DNA of 64,000 bases from Oenanthe sinensis (lineage: Eukaryota; Streptophyta; Magnoliopsida; Apiales; Apiaceae). Under the pieces are notes generated by a model. That model made no database searches, was not told the DNA's origin, and saw only the letters and a program-made list of their open reading frames with translations. This document shows positions 32,352-43,760 of this stretch, piece after piece. The translations under genes and the position numbers were made by a program. Each line of letters begins with the position of its first letter. The first letter of the stretch is position 1. The stretch is taken from the NCBI GenBank assembly GCA_028671895.1, contig CM053798.1:11437501-11501500 (forward strand), in the 5' to 3' direction.

Positions 32352-34288
32352 ATGGCTACTAACTTTTATCCTAAAGGAACATCGAGTTCGAGGCCACCAC
32401 TTCTCTTGGGAATTGAAAATTACAACTGGTGGAAAAATAGAATGGAGATACATCTGACCAGAGAGCCACATGAATGGAGAGTTGTCCAAAAGGGACCGTT
32501 TGAGTTTAAAAACAAATACGGCAAGGCGAAAGACATTGATGATCTCACAGATGGTGAACTATCAAAGATGAGTTATAATGGCAGAGCAAGAAATAATCTA
32601 ATGAATGGACTGTGTCCTACTGAATGTGACAAAGTATCTTCATGTAAGACGAAAAAAGAAATCTGGGATACCTTAGAATTATGTCATGAAGGTTTTAAAG
32701 GGCTAAAAAAGGTGAACCTCAGCAAGCTGATGAACGAGTTTGGGAATTTCAAGCTTGGAGAAGGAGAAACAATCAAAGAAAGTCCATCTAGATTTCAAAT
32801 AAATAAGAATGCTCTCAAACAACTTGGCAAGGAGATTCCTCAAGAAGAAATCAATATGAAAATACTCAATGTTGTGCCATTTATCTAAGAACCAAAGGTG
32901 ACTGCATTGGAATCTTCACCAATAATAGATACTATGGATACCATGGCGGTATTTACTGAACTAGAACAGTTTGAAAGCAAATTAAAGGCTAGTCAAACTG
33001 AAATCATTCAAGCTCCAGTGGCTAAGATGAAAAACTTGGCACTTCATACTGATAACAGGAAGCTGGAATCAGAAGAATCAGAAGATGAAGATATAGATTT
33101 ACTATCCAGAAAGATCAAGATGCTCATACATAAGAAGAACATGATGAAGAAAGAAAAAGGCAGAAAATACTCTAGAGATTCAAAGGTGGAAAATTGCTTC
33201 GAATGTGGCAAGCCAGGACACTACATAAAGAACTATTATAAGCTGAAGAACAAACAGCAAGCTGCTATAAAGGAGAAAAAGAAATCAAAAGCTCTTTTGT
33301 CATGGAGTGATGACGAAGATGGTTCTGGTGCTGAATCAAGTGGTGACATGGCCAACCTAGCATTATTGGTCTCGATAATGAAATACTTCAAGAGAATACG
33401 GAAAAAGCGTTGCTTGAAAGTGATGTTTCTGATTCAGAATCCGATGGTAGTAAGATAAACTCCTTTTATTCTGGTAAACCATCTGAAACTATTATTCCGA
33501 AATTACTAACCATGTAGGAAACATAAGTTGTTTCAATAGATGAGTTTTTTGCACTAAAATCTAAAAATAACAAGCTGGAAGAAAAAAATATTTATCTCAA
33601 GGGAATGTTATATGATGTCTTGGATGGAAAGATGCCTAATGATAACAGTGATTAACTTGTTTAACTCAAAAATGAAGTTTCCAATCTTTAAGAAATTAAC
33701 AAACTTGTGCAAAAGAGAAATGGTGTTCTGATGAAGGAAATCAGTGAGCTAAAAGCAGACATTGAAGCTAGAGATGTATGCCATGAGACATTCAAACTTA
33801 TGGAATCAGATTTCGAAGAAGTATCTCAGCAAGCTGAAAAGATCAAAGAGTTGGAACAGGAGATAAAACATCTTGAAAAAGGAAAGGGAAAGTTTGTTCA
33901 AGGTGAAGAAGTTCTTAAATCCATGATGAAGAAAACTAAAGTACCATTGGCAAAAGAAGGATTAGAAATGGAAACTAATTTGAAGGATAAAGGTCTCAAG
34001 TATGAATGCAAACATGATATTCCATATTACTATGGTATGCCTTGGAAGATTTGTCAGAAGTGTCAAAGAAAGGGCCACATGTCAAAGCATTTCAAACTGC
34101 AGAATGCAGAATCAGCTTACAAGAATAGACAGACAAATAACCGACATCAGTCTAGCAGGACACAAAAACCAAGGAATCAATCACCAAAAGTGATCCAAAA
34201 GTGGATCAAGAAATCTGATTTAACTGTTCTTTATGTGTTATCAACTAACCAATTTGGACCCAAGCCTATATGGGTACCAAAATGTTGA
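32352..34288 (+). pseudogene. RE4 gag
   Basis: The start is the ATG at 32352 (MATNFYPKGTSSSRPPLLLG), 50 bases after the primer-binding site, with the NYNWWKNRMEIHL capsid motif. A TAA at 32886-32888 interrupts the frame, which resumes in phase (MTALESSPIIDTMDTMAVF). A first zinc knuckle, CFECGKPGHYIKNY (33197 on), has its last Cys changed to Tyr. After a frameshift near 33440 a coiled coil follows (33707-33900). A second knuckle, CQKCQRKGHMSKHF (34052 on), has its last Cys changed to Phe. Each loss is one base from TGT. The end, FGPKPIWVPK, is typical just before protease. Confidence 0.8.
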
Positions 34289-34319
34289 GTTGTGTTTATT
34301 TGTTTTATAGGTATGTCTT

Positions 34320-34647
34320 GTTGCCAAAATAAATGTAAATCAATGGATATTGGACAGTGGCTTTACAAGACATATGTGTGGAGAAAATCTCAGTTTCTTA
34401 GCCTAAAAAAGAAAAAGGGAGGAAGAGTTACAATTGGTGATAACAAGAATCTTCAAATTCTTGGAAAAGACCAAGTTGGTAATAGTATGATTTCAATTGA
34501 TAATGTACAATATGTCCAAGGTCTTAAGTATAATTTGCTTAGTGTGAGTCAATTATATGATGACAGACATGTTGTTAATTTTGGTAATGATAAATGTACT
34601 ATTACTGTTGGTACTAACAAAATCCCCCTAGTTGCTAGAAGGGAAGG

Positions 34648-34726
<79 letters not shown>

Positions 34727-35372
34727 GGACTTTGAGATGCAAGAAACAACGTATTATTTAGAAGCTCTTGATGTTCAACCATATATTTGGCATAGAAGGC
34801 TAGGACATGCTCACAAGGACTTACTCAGCAAGATGTCTTCAAAGAAGCTAGTTAGAGGACTGTCCAAATTGAAGTATGTCAAAAATGAAACATGTTCATC
34901 TTACCAATTAGGAAAACATGCCAGGACACCTCACAAGTCAAAGAAAATGGTATCTACTTCTAAACCTTTAGAGCTTCTTCATTTGGACTTATTTGGTCCC
35001 GAAGCATATGAATGTATTGGAGGTAAAAATTATGGTTTTGTAATCGTTGATGATTACTCTAGATTTACTTGGGTATTGTTTCTTCGTACTAAAGATTCTC
35101 TTTTTAGTAAATTTGATAAGCTAATAAAAATACTTGAGAACAAGCTAGATACAAGACTTGTAGTTATTCGAAGTGATCGAGGTGGAGAATTTCAAAAGGA
35201 TTTTGTAACTTATTGTAAAGAAAGAGGAATCTCTCATGAATTCTCTGCACCAAGAACTCCACAGCAAAACAATGTTGTTGAAAGGAAAAACATGTCACTA
35301 CAAGAAACATTAAGGACACTGTTGCAAGAAAGCAAGTTGCCAAGGAGTTTTTGGGCAGAAGCTATAAATACA
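34320..35372 (+). pseudogene. RE4 protease and integrase, interrupted
   Basis: Protease is visible as WILDSGFTRHMCGE near 34345. A frameshift follows at about 34400, then VTIGDNKNLQI and GLKYNLLSVSQLYDDR. A TA microsatellite (34651-34722) then shifts the frame again. Downstream is integrase: IWHRRLGHA (zinc His pair), TCSSYQLGK where the second Cys of the zinc CxxC is Tyr, LLHLDLFGPEAY (Asp 1), VVIRSDRGGEFQ (Asp 2) and TPQQNNVVERKN (Glu). The frame ends at 35372 where RE5 begins; the final stop is supplied by RE5. Confidence 0.85.
34651..34722. repeat. TA microsatellite (36 units) inside RE4 pol
   Basis: Thirty-six uninterrupted TA units between ggaaa and ttgtggac. The flanks encode REGN and IVDFE, so about four units would keep the frame. 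Thirty-six units leave one extra base and break it. Confidence 0.95.
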
Positions 35373-35928
35373 TGTTAGGCCCCGGAAGTATCGTAGAAGG
35401 GGGGTTGAATACGATACTCACTAAATTAAAAAATTCTTTCGAATCTTTTGTGGATAAATAATTTAGATTTCGGTTAGTGGGCTCGTGTTCTTGAGGTGAA
35501 TAGTGTTTACGGAGTTGCTTACTAATTTTCTGTGTTTAGGATTAATCAGTTCAGTTACAGAAAATTAGCAATAAAATAAACAACACAAGATTTGGGGGAA
35601 TATATCATTTGATAAATATAAACCCTGAGGTTGCTACACCCGGCCAACAAATCCGGTCCGAAGAACAAGTTCTTCGCTGCTTAACAAAAATATAATTCTC
35701 AATTTCCTATACAAGTATTTCTAGATCAGTACAAAGGAAACTAAGACCGTAGAGAGTGATATATAGTGGCCCTGAACATTTTCCGTTAAGGGACCGGCCA
35801 CTAATACATCTCCGGTGAAGAGGTATAGATTTTTCTGGGTGTTCTCTCCCCTCCGGCTTTGCCTTCTCTCTCTCTGTATATTTTTGTTGTGTTGTTGAAG
35901 ACTTCTCCAAATGAATGGCTCTGCTTCA

Positions 35929-35936
35929 ATTTATAT
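35929..35936 (-). promoter_or_regulatory. Predicted TATA box of the RE5 LTR
   Basis: The minus strand reads ACATATAAATTG. The motif array begins about 75 bases upstream in element orientation. Confidence 0.5.
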
Positions 35937-36009
35937 GTAGGGTTTTTCAGTACAGCTACGTGGCTTCATGTGGTCCAAGTAACTGAGCTGCTTCTCACTT
36001 CTTGAATTA

Positions 36010-36550
36010 ACAACCGTCGAGACATTTTATTTATAACCATCGGTGAGTCTGCTGATAACTATCGAGACTGAAATAAATCACTTAATACAATTCTGCTCAA
36101 GGATATCAATGATCGGTGGCATGCTATGGCTGGCTGTAGATTAAACAATCTTAAACCTCAACTATCGAAGTGCCATAACTATCGAATGACTTAACCGTCG
36201 ATGGAATAAATAATCTGGATATTTATCTGAGTACCTTAACTATCGAGATGCTGTAACCGTCGGTCAATTAAGACGAAACAGTCGAACCCAATAACTATCG
36301 GCTCAAAGATTAATTATTAAACCATAACTATCGACTCGAAATGAATTATTAAAACATAACCGTCGAGAGAAATGAATTAATAATTTATCCAAAATGGTAA
36401 CCGTCAAGTGATTTGAAATTAATAATATATCCAAAATGGTAACCGTCGAGTGATTTGCTAACCGTCGGTACATAAGACGAAATAGCCAAACAGGAGACCC
36501 AACCGTCGGTAAATAAGACAAAACAGTCAAACAGCCAAAACCAACTATCG
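36010..36550 (-). repeat. AACCGTCGA / AACTATCGA motif array in the RE5 LTR
   Basis: About twenty copies of aaccgtcg(a/g) or aactatcg(a/g) at irregular 15-40 base spacing. Three contain GTCGGT (about 36260, 36463 and 36503), the complement of the ACCGAC core bound by DREB proteins. That may be chance, since the array consensus differs by only one or two bases. Confidence 0.8.
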
Positions 36551-37359
36551 GTAGTTCACCTTAGCCATTTTTCCAACGATTCAAAGTTCTGTAATATTTT
36601 CTTTCACTGCAACCAAGTTAATAAATTTACCTTTACTATTTGAACTTGATTTTCTCCGAGCTTTAGCACACAACGATTATACAGCCAATTCTTTTCTAAC
36701 ATAGATGTAGTTCTCAATTCCTTTTGTGCTGACGTTTAGTGCAACTGGTCTGGTTCACAAACGACTAACACGAACTTGATCTCCACACCTTCTTGACTAT
36801 TCAATTGGCCCTGTTTCTCTAGCTGTTAAGAAGTGCTTCTGTTGTAAGTACATTGGAATCCTCTGGCACTTATGCTGAACCACAAACATATCTGAAACCC
36901 TGAACATCTTCGAACTTTATCCTTCACTGAAGTCTGAACATATGAATGAACTTTCTCCAGCAATCTATAATAGACTCCAAGATTCCATCTAATATTTTGA
37001 TTCTTTTTATTTGCCGTATATTCATCTTATCGATTCCTGTACTTGAGCTCTGCAATTCATTGCTTGACTAATTTGCAGATTTGAATCACTAGAATCTTTC
37101 TGGTACTTTGACAACTGCTTCACTGCTTCCACATCCTTGAATACTTCAACCTTTATTCTTCACTAAGGCATGAACATATTAATGAACTTCTTCCAGTGAG
37201 CTAATGCTTCAAGTCTGTAGATTTCTTCTTTATCCTTTGTCTTTACCAAGTCTTCATGTCTTCCTGATTCCGGAGATAACTTCATATTATTTACACGTCC
37301 TGTTCTTGTGTTGAGTTATAACCCTATGTTACATATAGGTCTATACATACAGCCTTTCA

Positions 37360-37373
37360 ATCTCCCCCTATTT
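37360..37373 (-). other. RE5 polypurine tract
   Basis: The plus strand reads atctccccctattt directly beside the LTR end. Confidence 0.85.
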
Positions 37374-38043
37374 GTTTGGTAGAGATTAACAAGCAAATCC
37401 CTAGAGGATAACTCAACTAACTACAAGAAAATATTAATGCTCTAGACTTGTAAATAATACTACTTGGGTTCTGGATCATATAATACATTTCCAGATTTCT
37501 ATATAGAAAATGAGTGTTCCTTTAGCACTGAATGCATCTTCAATAGATATCATCTTCATTCCTCTGTGTTTGAGCTTTTCTCTGCTTCAAAATCCTTCAA
37601 AGCTTGACCTACAAAGAACTTATCATAAACTGAGCTTCATAAGAATCAAAATTCCTGGGAACATCTTCAATAAAATATAGAACATTGCTCAAATAATGTT
37701 CTCCCCCTGAGAATGTGATTTTGCTTCTTCTTCCTCTTGCTCTCCCTCTTAGTTATTCAATGCTGCACACTGGATAGTAAGATTTTCTTCTTTTTCTTGT
37801 CTACTAAATTCTTCTCCCCCTAAGGATATTAACTTCTCCCCTAAGGATATGAAGATAAGACCTTCTCCCTTTTCTTGTATACTAAATTCTCCCCCTTAGT
37901 TGAGGAATCCTCCAATGGCCCATGATCTTTCGAATGGCTTGTCTTCCAAAGAAGGTTCTCGTATGTCATTGATTGGGAAAACATAGTAGCTTTTCTTTCA
38001 GAAGTAGCAAGTAGCAAGGGTAAGTGTTTGGTCTATGGTTTTG
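37374..38043 (-). other. RE5 3' non-coding region
   Basis: Contains the shared aaatccctagaggataactcaact block (37395-37420) and extra tctccccct tracts near 37701, 37813 and 37890. Bases 37930-38030 match the RE7 region around 48360-48470 in reverse. No gene. The last five bases before RE6 are TTTTT, the predicted RE6 target duplication. Confidence 0.65.
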
Positions 38044-38358
38044 TTAGGAATTTAGAGACCCAGAAGTTACAGAGGAGGGGGGGTGAATGTATACTTTAAA
38101 ATTTTCTTGTTTAGAAAAAGAACTTGTTCGAAGCTTGAAGAACTGATGAAATTACGATAGTGTTTATGAAGACATATAACAATAAATAAGGTAAACACAG
38201 ATGTAACTTTCAATCTAATTTGTATTAGAATGAACTTTGCTACAATCTGAAATTCAGTTTGAATTTCAGCTTCTCTTCTGGGAAGATTACAAGTCAAAGT
38301 AGATATTACAATTATGTGCTATATGTATCTCACATGTTATCAATTGACTGTGCATTAG

Positions 38359-38366
38359 CTATATAG
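38359..38366 (-). promoter_or_regulatory. Predicted TATA box of the RE6 3' LTR
   Basis: CTATATAG, preserved in the 5' LTR at 63420-63427. RE7 now separates it by 12.5 kb from its upstream motif array. Confidence 0.5.
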
Positions 38367-38461
38367 ACAACATGTCCTGTGCACATGCTCAGTAATGATA
38401 GTTGTGCTAAAACTAGAAACAGACAAGACCTGCTTTACATTTGACTAATGACTATTTCTAG

Positions 38462-38466
38462 CTAAC
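38462..38466. repeat. Target site duplication of RE7, left copy
   Basis: CTAAC, identical to 50973-50977. The unbroken RE6 5' LTR has a single CTAAC at the matching site (63522-63526). Confidence 0.96.
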
Positions 38467-39182
38467 TGTTGGAGATTACGAAGCTGTATTAATAGTAATC
38501 GTGATAACTCAACACTAGAACAGGACAAGTAAATAATACTACACCTACACAGAAATCAGGAAGAAATGAAGACAAGGCAGATACAGTGAATCAAGACATT
38601 AGAAGAAGTTTTGAAGTCTACTACAGGTCACTGAAAGAAGTTCATTTAGATGTTCATGCCTCAGTGAAGAACAATGTTTAAAGACTTTCAGGGTTTCAGA
38701 TAAGTGTTGAAGATTCAGTATTGCAGTGCCACTAACAGATTTCAGTGTAGTAGCATTGATTGAAGACAGATAGTGTTCGAAGCATAGGAATCCAGAAGGG
38801 TGAAGACAAAGGTTAAAGAAGACAACTGCAGTCTTGAACTGGATTATAGTAATGAAGACGTTGTCGAAGTACCAGAAAAGATTCCAGTGAAATAACACTA
38901 TCTATCAATAGTCAGTGTTTGAAGCAATGCAACAGTCCTAGCTTACTCAGCTGAAACAGAAAAGAAATCAAGGGAATTCAATTCAGTGTTAGTCGTTTGT
39001 GAACCAGACCAGTGCACTAAGCGTCAGCACAACTAGAAGAGAATTACCTTGATTAATCAGTAGAAAATCAGTTGATCAAGCCAAGCCAAATGAGTGAATT
39101 AAAGTGGTAAATACTTCAAGCATTTCAAGAAATATGCTAAGGCAAGTATTACTACATAAGGTGGATTAATACTCTTGAAGCA

Positions 39183-39605
39183 ATGGAGAGGCGCAGCTTA
39201 TATTTCAAGGTGCAAGAAAAGTCTAAGGGAAGTGTTAGTGGTGCCTACACAGTGCAATGAGAGTATAAGCGCAACAAACAAGTTAAGGCGCAAGGAATTA
39301 TTCTAAGGCAGGAAGTGGCGCCAACATAGTGCTTACAGAGTAGAGGCGCAACATAGCCTTCAGGCGCAATAAAGCTGTTGAAGATTTTTCTAAGGGATAA
39401 GTGGCGCCTATACAGGGAATCCACTGTATTGGCGCAACTAACAAAGGCAGGCAGCTAAATTGTTTCTAAGGCATGAGTGGCGCCTATACAGGGAAACCAC
39501 TGTATAGGCGCAACTCACATGAAGTTGGAGGCGCAACTCAGGTATATTGGCGCAACACAGCCTCAAGTGTCGCCTACACACCATAACCACTCTACAGGCG
39601 CAACT
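39183..39605 (+). repeat. GGCGCC hairpin array in the RE7 LTR
   Basis: Five or six imperfect palindromes of the form GTGGCGCCTATACAG, short loop, CTGTATAGGCGCAAC. The best is at 39478-39512; others are near 39238, 39311, 39402 and 39570. The same module occurs in RE3 in the same orientation relative to transcription. Confidence 0.85.
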
Positions 39606-39660
39606 CAGGACTTGAGCAATTGTGAAGCAAATCAATTCTATTGATTTGAAAAGTCTACAC

Positions 39661-39671
39661 TATATTAAATA
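39661..39671 (+). promoter_or_regulatory. Predicted TATA box of the RE7 LTR
   Basis: TATATTAAATA, about 55 bases after the hairpin array, repeated at 50396-50406 in the 3' LTR. Confidence 0.45.
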
Positions 39672-40239
39672 AAATGAATTATTCATTTTTGTTTAATATG
39701 GTTGGTGGAGACACAGCCAACCAGAAGAAGAGGCAGTGAGATATTTCGAAGCCGGAAAAGAAGAAGTCACCATGATAATTCTATACCTTCTTCTCATGGG
39801 TTTTACAATCTAGCCGGTCAAACATGTCACAAATACTTAGGGCTATTGTAAAACACTCACTGTTAGCTTGATTCCAGTTACTACTAAATACTGTCAAACA
39901 TTGTAATAGGGATCTAGCTTTATCTCTCTAGAAGCAAAGAACGAATCAGTTCTTTGGAAGCCAGTTATTATTTTAACTAGGTGTAGCAAAACCCTCTGGG
40001 ATTAATACGAGAGTAATATTCCCTGAAACTTGTCTCCATAATTTACCTGCTAATTTTCTTGAACATGATTGATTTATCCGGACTCACAGAAAATTAGTAG
40101 GCAGCTCACCTAAACACTACAAATGGCCAAACCCACTCTGAAGCAATAATTTATTTATCCGCAAATTCCGAAAAAAAATTTAAATTATTGTGAATATCGT
40201 ATTCAACCCCCCTTCTACGATATTTCGGGACCTAACAAT

Positions 40240-40251
40240 TGGTATCAGAGC
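40240..40251 (+). other. RE7 primer-binding site
   Basis: TGGTATCAGAGC, a perfect initiator tRNA-Met match, two bases after the LTR. Confidence 0.95.
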
Positions 40252-40334
40252 AGACTGATTGAAGTTACAAATCAAGATCCGTATCTCAGTGAAGCTCGCC
40301 GTGCCGAAGCTGTGTTGACTCGAATGGAGGCCGT

Positions 40335-40975
40335 GTTAAATAAATTTAATTTTAAAACTTTTTAAATAAAATTTATTTTATAAACTTTTATAAAATTTAT
40401 TTTATAAACTTTTATTAGTTTATGTTATAAATTTTAATTAGTTTATTTTATAAATTTTAGATAAAATTTATTTTATAAATTTTTATAAAATTTGTTTAAC
40501 AAACTTTTGTTAGTTAATATTATAAATTTTAATTAGTTTATTTTATAAGTTTTTGATAAAATTTATTTTATAAACTTTTATAAAATTTGTTTAACAAACT
40601 TTTATTAGTTGATTTTATAAATTTTAATTAGTTCACTTTATAAATTTTAAAATAGAATTTATTTGATAAACTTCCATAAAATTTATTTTATAAACTTTTA
40701 TTAGTTTATGATTTAAATTTTAATTAGTTTATCTCGTAAATTTTAAAAATAAAATTTGTTCTGTAAACTCTTATAAAATTTATTCTATAAACTCTTATTA
40801 GTTTGATTTATAAATTTTAATTAGTTTATCTCATGAATTTTAAAATAAAACTTATTTTATAAACTCTTATGAAATTTATTTTATAAACTTTTAATAAGTT
40901 TGTGTTATAAATTTTAATTAGTTTATTTTATAAATTTTAAATACTAAAGTTTATCATTTAAATTTATTAAACATT
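40335..40975 (+). repeat. 96-bp AT-rich tandem repeat in the RE7 leader
   Basis: About 6.5 degenerate units of 95-97 bases. The marker ttttaattagttta recurs at 40432, 40527, 40622, 40718, 40815 and 40912. It lies where a leader and the gag start are expected and has no coding potential. Confidence 0.85.
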
Positions 40976-42121
40976 TTAAGGCTCATCTCTTAAAGGAAGC
41001 AGCAGACGCGGTTACTAATTTGAAGGTGCTCAAGTTAGTAGATGAAGATTTTTTTTTCTCGATTTTTGAAGACAACAAAGATTGACTGAAGGTTATCCAA
41101 TGAAGATCATTCTGGAACAGACTGAAGAAATAGTGGTTTTAATTTCCTCAGAGGTCTACTCAAAAGGATCCCACTAATATTTTGGAAGCTGCAAAAGAAG
41201 AAGTTAATTTGGGTATAGTTTTGGTTGATTCGAGTTGTATTGTTGGATGAAGAATCTTGGAGGTTAAAGAGTTGTGAAGGAGAGCAGACTGGACCACCTG
41301 GAATCTCCATCAAGCGTTAAAGTTTTCTTCAGGGAGATTACTGAAAGTTCGTGCTAACACTGAAGATCATCTGGAAAACAGGGTTACAGCCATAGGGAAT
41401 CTAAGGATACAACCAAATTATCTTTAGATGAACTACTAATGTGCTGAAGGCCTATGATCTAGAACAAGAGCTGAAGAAGATAATATTTGGTAAAGCAGGT
41501 TGTTAGCATATCCACTGTATTTGTGACCCAGGAACCAAATTTGATTGACGTCAAGGTTGAGAACCTCTGAACAGAAACGAAATGATCCAAGAAGCTGAAT
41601 TGAAGATGTTGTAGCTCAAGGTAGTGGTCAAGGTGTTATAAGTGAATCTTACACTTTGGAATAACCTGAGAACTGGACTGCAAGTCAAGCCTGCAGGGCA
41701 ACAGGAAGTTCAGTGACATCAGATTCAGACGGAATCCTAATTCTAAATCTAAGGTCCTTACCTATAGATTCCATGAAGGAGATTTTCAAGATCAGTTCAA
41801 GAGGCGGTTGCAAGTCAGGGATGGTTTATATTTGAAAGACAAGATTAGGGGTTTGCTACATAATTTGAAGAAGCCTGTACAAGCAAAAGATGACGACACT
41901 ATTTTGGGTTGAAGAAGGAATCTTAAGCATTAATGAGGATGCAGCAAGGGAAAACATTTGTTGATGAAGTTAAATGCAATGATGATTCTATCAGTGACAG
42001 TGATGAACCAAATGGACATCTGGCATCAACGACCAACACTGGAGATGAATCACTAAGCACTTCACAGGTACACTTTCTAACTAGTATACGTTTATCTAAT
42101 TCAGAACTGTATGTTTATTAA
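40976..42121 (+). pseudogene. RE7 gag ghost
   Basis: Only scraps remain. A plus frame at 41703-41740 reads RKFSDIRFRRNP, matching KFKNLRFRRNP in RE3 gag, and the following GxKxGMV segment is partly visible near 41815. A second frame at 41939-42085 reads GKTFVDEVKCNDD...STSQV, matching GKAYIFEGKCWDD...STSQV in RE6 gag. The zinc knuckle between them is lost, and the N-terminal half is not recognisable. Confidence 0.65.
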
Positions 42122-42899
42122 GTTTTGAAATGTATTATATTCATGTCAGCATGTTAGCATCTTAGGACTTAAATGCTTAATTGATTGCTAAGAATGAGAT
42201 TGCATGCTAGGATTCATGAGTTTAATTAGTACATTTCATACTTAATTTTATTTGCAGTAAAATGAATATCTAGAATTAGATAGGGTGTTCTAGACGGTTA
42301 GGTGTATCCCTAAAACATTTGCTGGAACTTGAGTTAAATCTTATGTGATTTAATACCTCTGCTAATGTTGTGAAAATTGCTAAATAGACAAACATGTCAT
42401 AGATCAGATATTTTATATTTGCTCTTATTAATGACTTGTTAAGTATATGTGGAATTTGATATTGCTCATAATGTCTTATTCAAATATTCTGCATATTCTT
42501 GAATTGTTTATGTGCTTATTTTCATATGATTTGCTCCCACTCACATAGTTGCACTTAAATGTCATATCATATCATGTATTGCTTGTTAGGGATAGAATAA
42601 TAAAAGATGGTAGAATTATCTAAGTAGTCAGTAACATTTGTTGATTCGAGGCTTAATCTAAAACTGACTTAAGTAATTAGAGATAGTTAAAAATGTTAGA
42701 CAACGACAGAAATGGATTAGAAAGAATTAGTAATCTAATTGTTAGTTCTTCTATCCATGTGCTTTTACGCATATTGAAGCTGTTGTTACCACCGATAATA
42801 TCTCTAACCCATCTGGACTCAATTGAAATTGAGTACCAAGACGCTTAATCATTTGTGATTGCAGAGTAGGTAACAAAAGTCAAAAGTTATGTGACTTCG
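42122..42899 (+). other. RE7 region between the gag and protease ghosts
   Basis: AT-rich with no open frame or family match. By position it replaces the C-terminal gag region. Confidence 0.5.
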
Positions 42900-43760
42900 T
42901 GACATTTATTGTTCGAGGCATATGATTAAGATTAAAGCTCTACTATCACAATTGGTTGAGAAGGCCTCCCCGATGGTAACCTTTGGAGATGACAGCAAAG
43001 GATGTACAAGGGATATGGCTATCATGTTTTAAGAACTGTCATCAATGGAAGCATCTTTCTTGTTGAAAGAGTTAAGCACTTTTTAAAGGGCACTAGGGAA
43101 TTCTTCGTCAAGGGTTTTCTGGAGAAGTGTTTGATCTCAAGCAAGAAGGTTGGAAGCTCGCTCAACTGAGAGTGAGGAAGTTTGTTCGTAGCTGACATGG
43201 AATTTGGATGCAAAGGTGAAGTCAACTTTTTAGTAAAGCTTCATCAATGAAGAGTTAGCTATGGCAAAGGAAGCTCTCACACTTGTTAGTCAGCAAGGCA
43301 ATGGATTCTGATAAAGATGAAATTGGTGAGAGGACTGCTTCATTTGGAATTCTATTCAGAAGGACATTTTGGAGTATGTCATATAAGAAAGTCAATGGAA
43401 ACATCACACTGAAGAAAAGTCATATGCTTAGTGGTGATTGAAATTGATAACCCTTATTACAGATTGGTGATGTTCAAGCATTCAACAGACAAAATGTCAC
43501 AATGGTGATTGATCTAATAAGGAAGATCAAGTTGGAAACAATTGGTAAGCTGTGAGAACTTTGAAGTCAGATATTGGAACTACATTTCGCGAGTGAAGTT
43601 CTAAATGAAGTCTGCACTGAAAAGGTATTTAGAAGCTGAAGCAATTAACACAGCATGCTGCTTTATTCAACAAGATCGTGAAAAGACATCATTTGAGTTA
43701 ATGGCCAACCAGAAGCAAACACTGAGGCTCTTTCGTGTGTTTGGAGGGAATTGATTTTTA
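42900..43760 (+). pseudogene. RE7 protease-integrase ghost
   Basis: Bases 42910-43008 read CSRHMIKIKALLSQLVEK and then PMVTFGDDSKG, matching the RE6 protease. The residues at the catalytic Asp-Ser-Gly read Asp-Ile-Tyr. GSLFVADMEF follows near 43180, then LVRGLLHLEFYSEGHFG near 43325 (pre-integrase zinc region, Cys residues lost). RSDIGTTFRE lies near 43566 (second Asp of the integrase triad) and AEAINTACC...SFELMANQKQTL near 43640-43730. Order is as in RE6, but spacing is shortened and frames change repeatedly. Confidence 0.7.

Larger units (their letters stand above)
31345..35372 (+). mobile_element. RE4: copia element, plus strand, cut by RE5
   Basis: RE4 has a 5' LTR (about 31351-32289), an initiator-Met primer-binding site, gag with two zinc-knuckle relics, protease (LDSG) and most of integrase. 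It is interrupted at 35372 by the terminus of RE5 in integrase, just after FWAEAINTC. The rest should continue to the right of the window, preceded by a repeat of ATACA. I cannot assign it to a copia lineage with confidence; it is not from the families of its neighbours. Confidence 0.82.
35373..37359 (-). repeat. RE5 3' LTR, 1987 bp
   Basis: Runs from TGTTAGGCCCC to AGCCTTTCA, set by the polypurine tract. Its outer end (tgaaaggctg on the element strand) resembles that of RE2. No partner LTR is in view. Confidence 0.85.
35373..38043 (-). mobile_element. RE5: SIRE-type element, 3' LTR and 3' non-coding part
   Basis: The plus strand begins TGTTAGGCCCC inside RE4 integrase, runs through a 1987-bp LTR and polypurine tract, and continues for 0.67 kb into 3' non-coding DNA homologous to RE7 (48340-48900, opposite strand). 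RE6 then cuts it at 38044. The coding part and 5' LTR are predicted to lie right of RE6, outside the window. Confidence 0.85.
38044..38466 (-). repeat. RE6 3' LTR, first part
   Basis: TGTTAGGAATTTAGAGACCC matches the 5' LTR start at 63107. The match continues without break at 50978, on the far side of RE7. Confidence 0.93.
38467..40237 (+). repeat. RE7 5' LTR, 1771 bp
   Basis: TGTTGGAGATTACG to CGGGACCTAACA. It holds a hairpin array and a TATA-like box. Minus-strand open frames in it are chance readings of the hairpins and recur in the 3' LTR. Confidence 0.96.

Noticed and set aside
34549..34782. Open frames full of Ile-Tyr repeats on both strands
   Set aside because: They are readings of the TA microsatellite; only the plus-strand flanks have pol similarity.
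36260..36510. GTCGGT cores in RE5 as cold or drought (DREB) response sites
   Set aside because: Only three exact cores within an array whose consensus is one or two bases away; chance within the array is enough to explain them.
39183..39605. Hairpin and motif arrays as possible CRISPR-like arrays
   Set aside because: Spacing and units are irregular, there are no unique spacers or cas genes, and the sequence is plant nuclear DNA within LTRs.
39438..39635. Identical 65-codon minus-strand frames at 39438-39635 and 50173-50370
   Set aside because: Both lie in the two RE7 LTRs and read the hairpin array backward; duplication of the frame only reflects duplication of the LTR.
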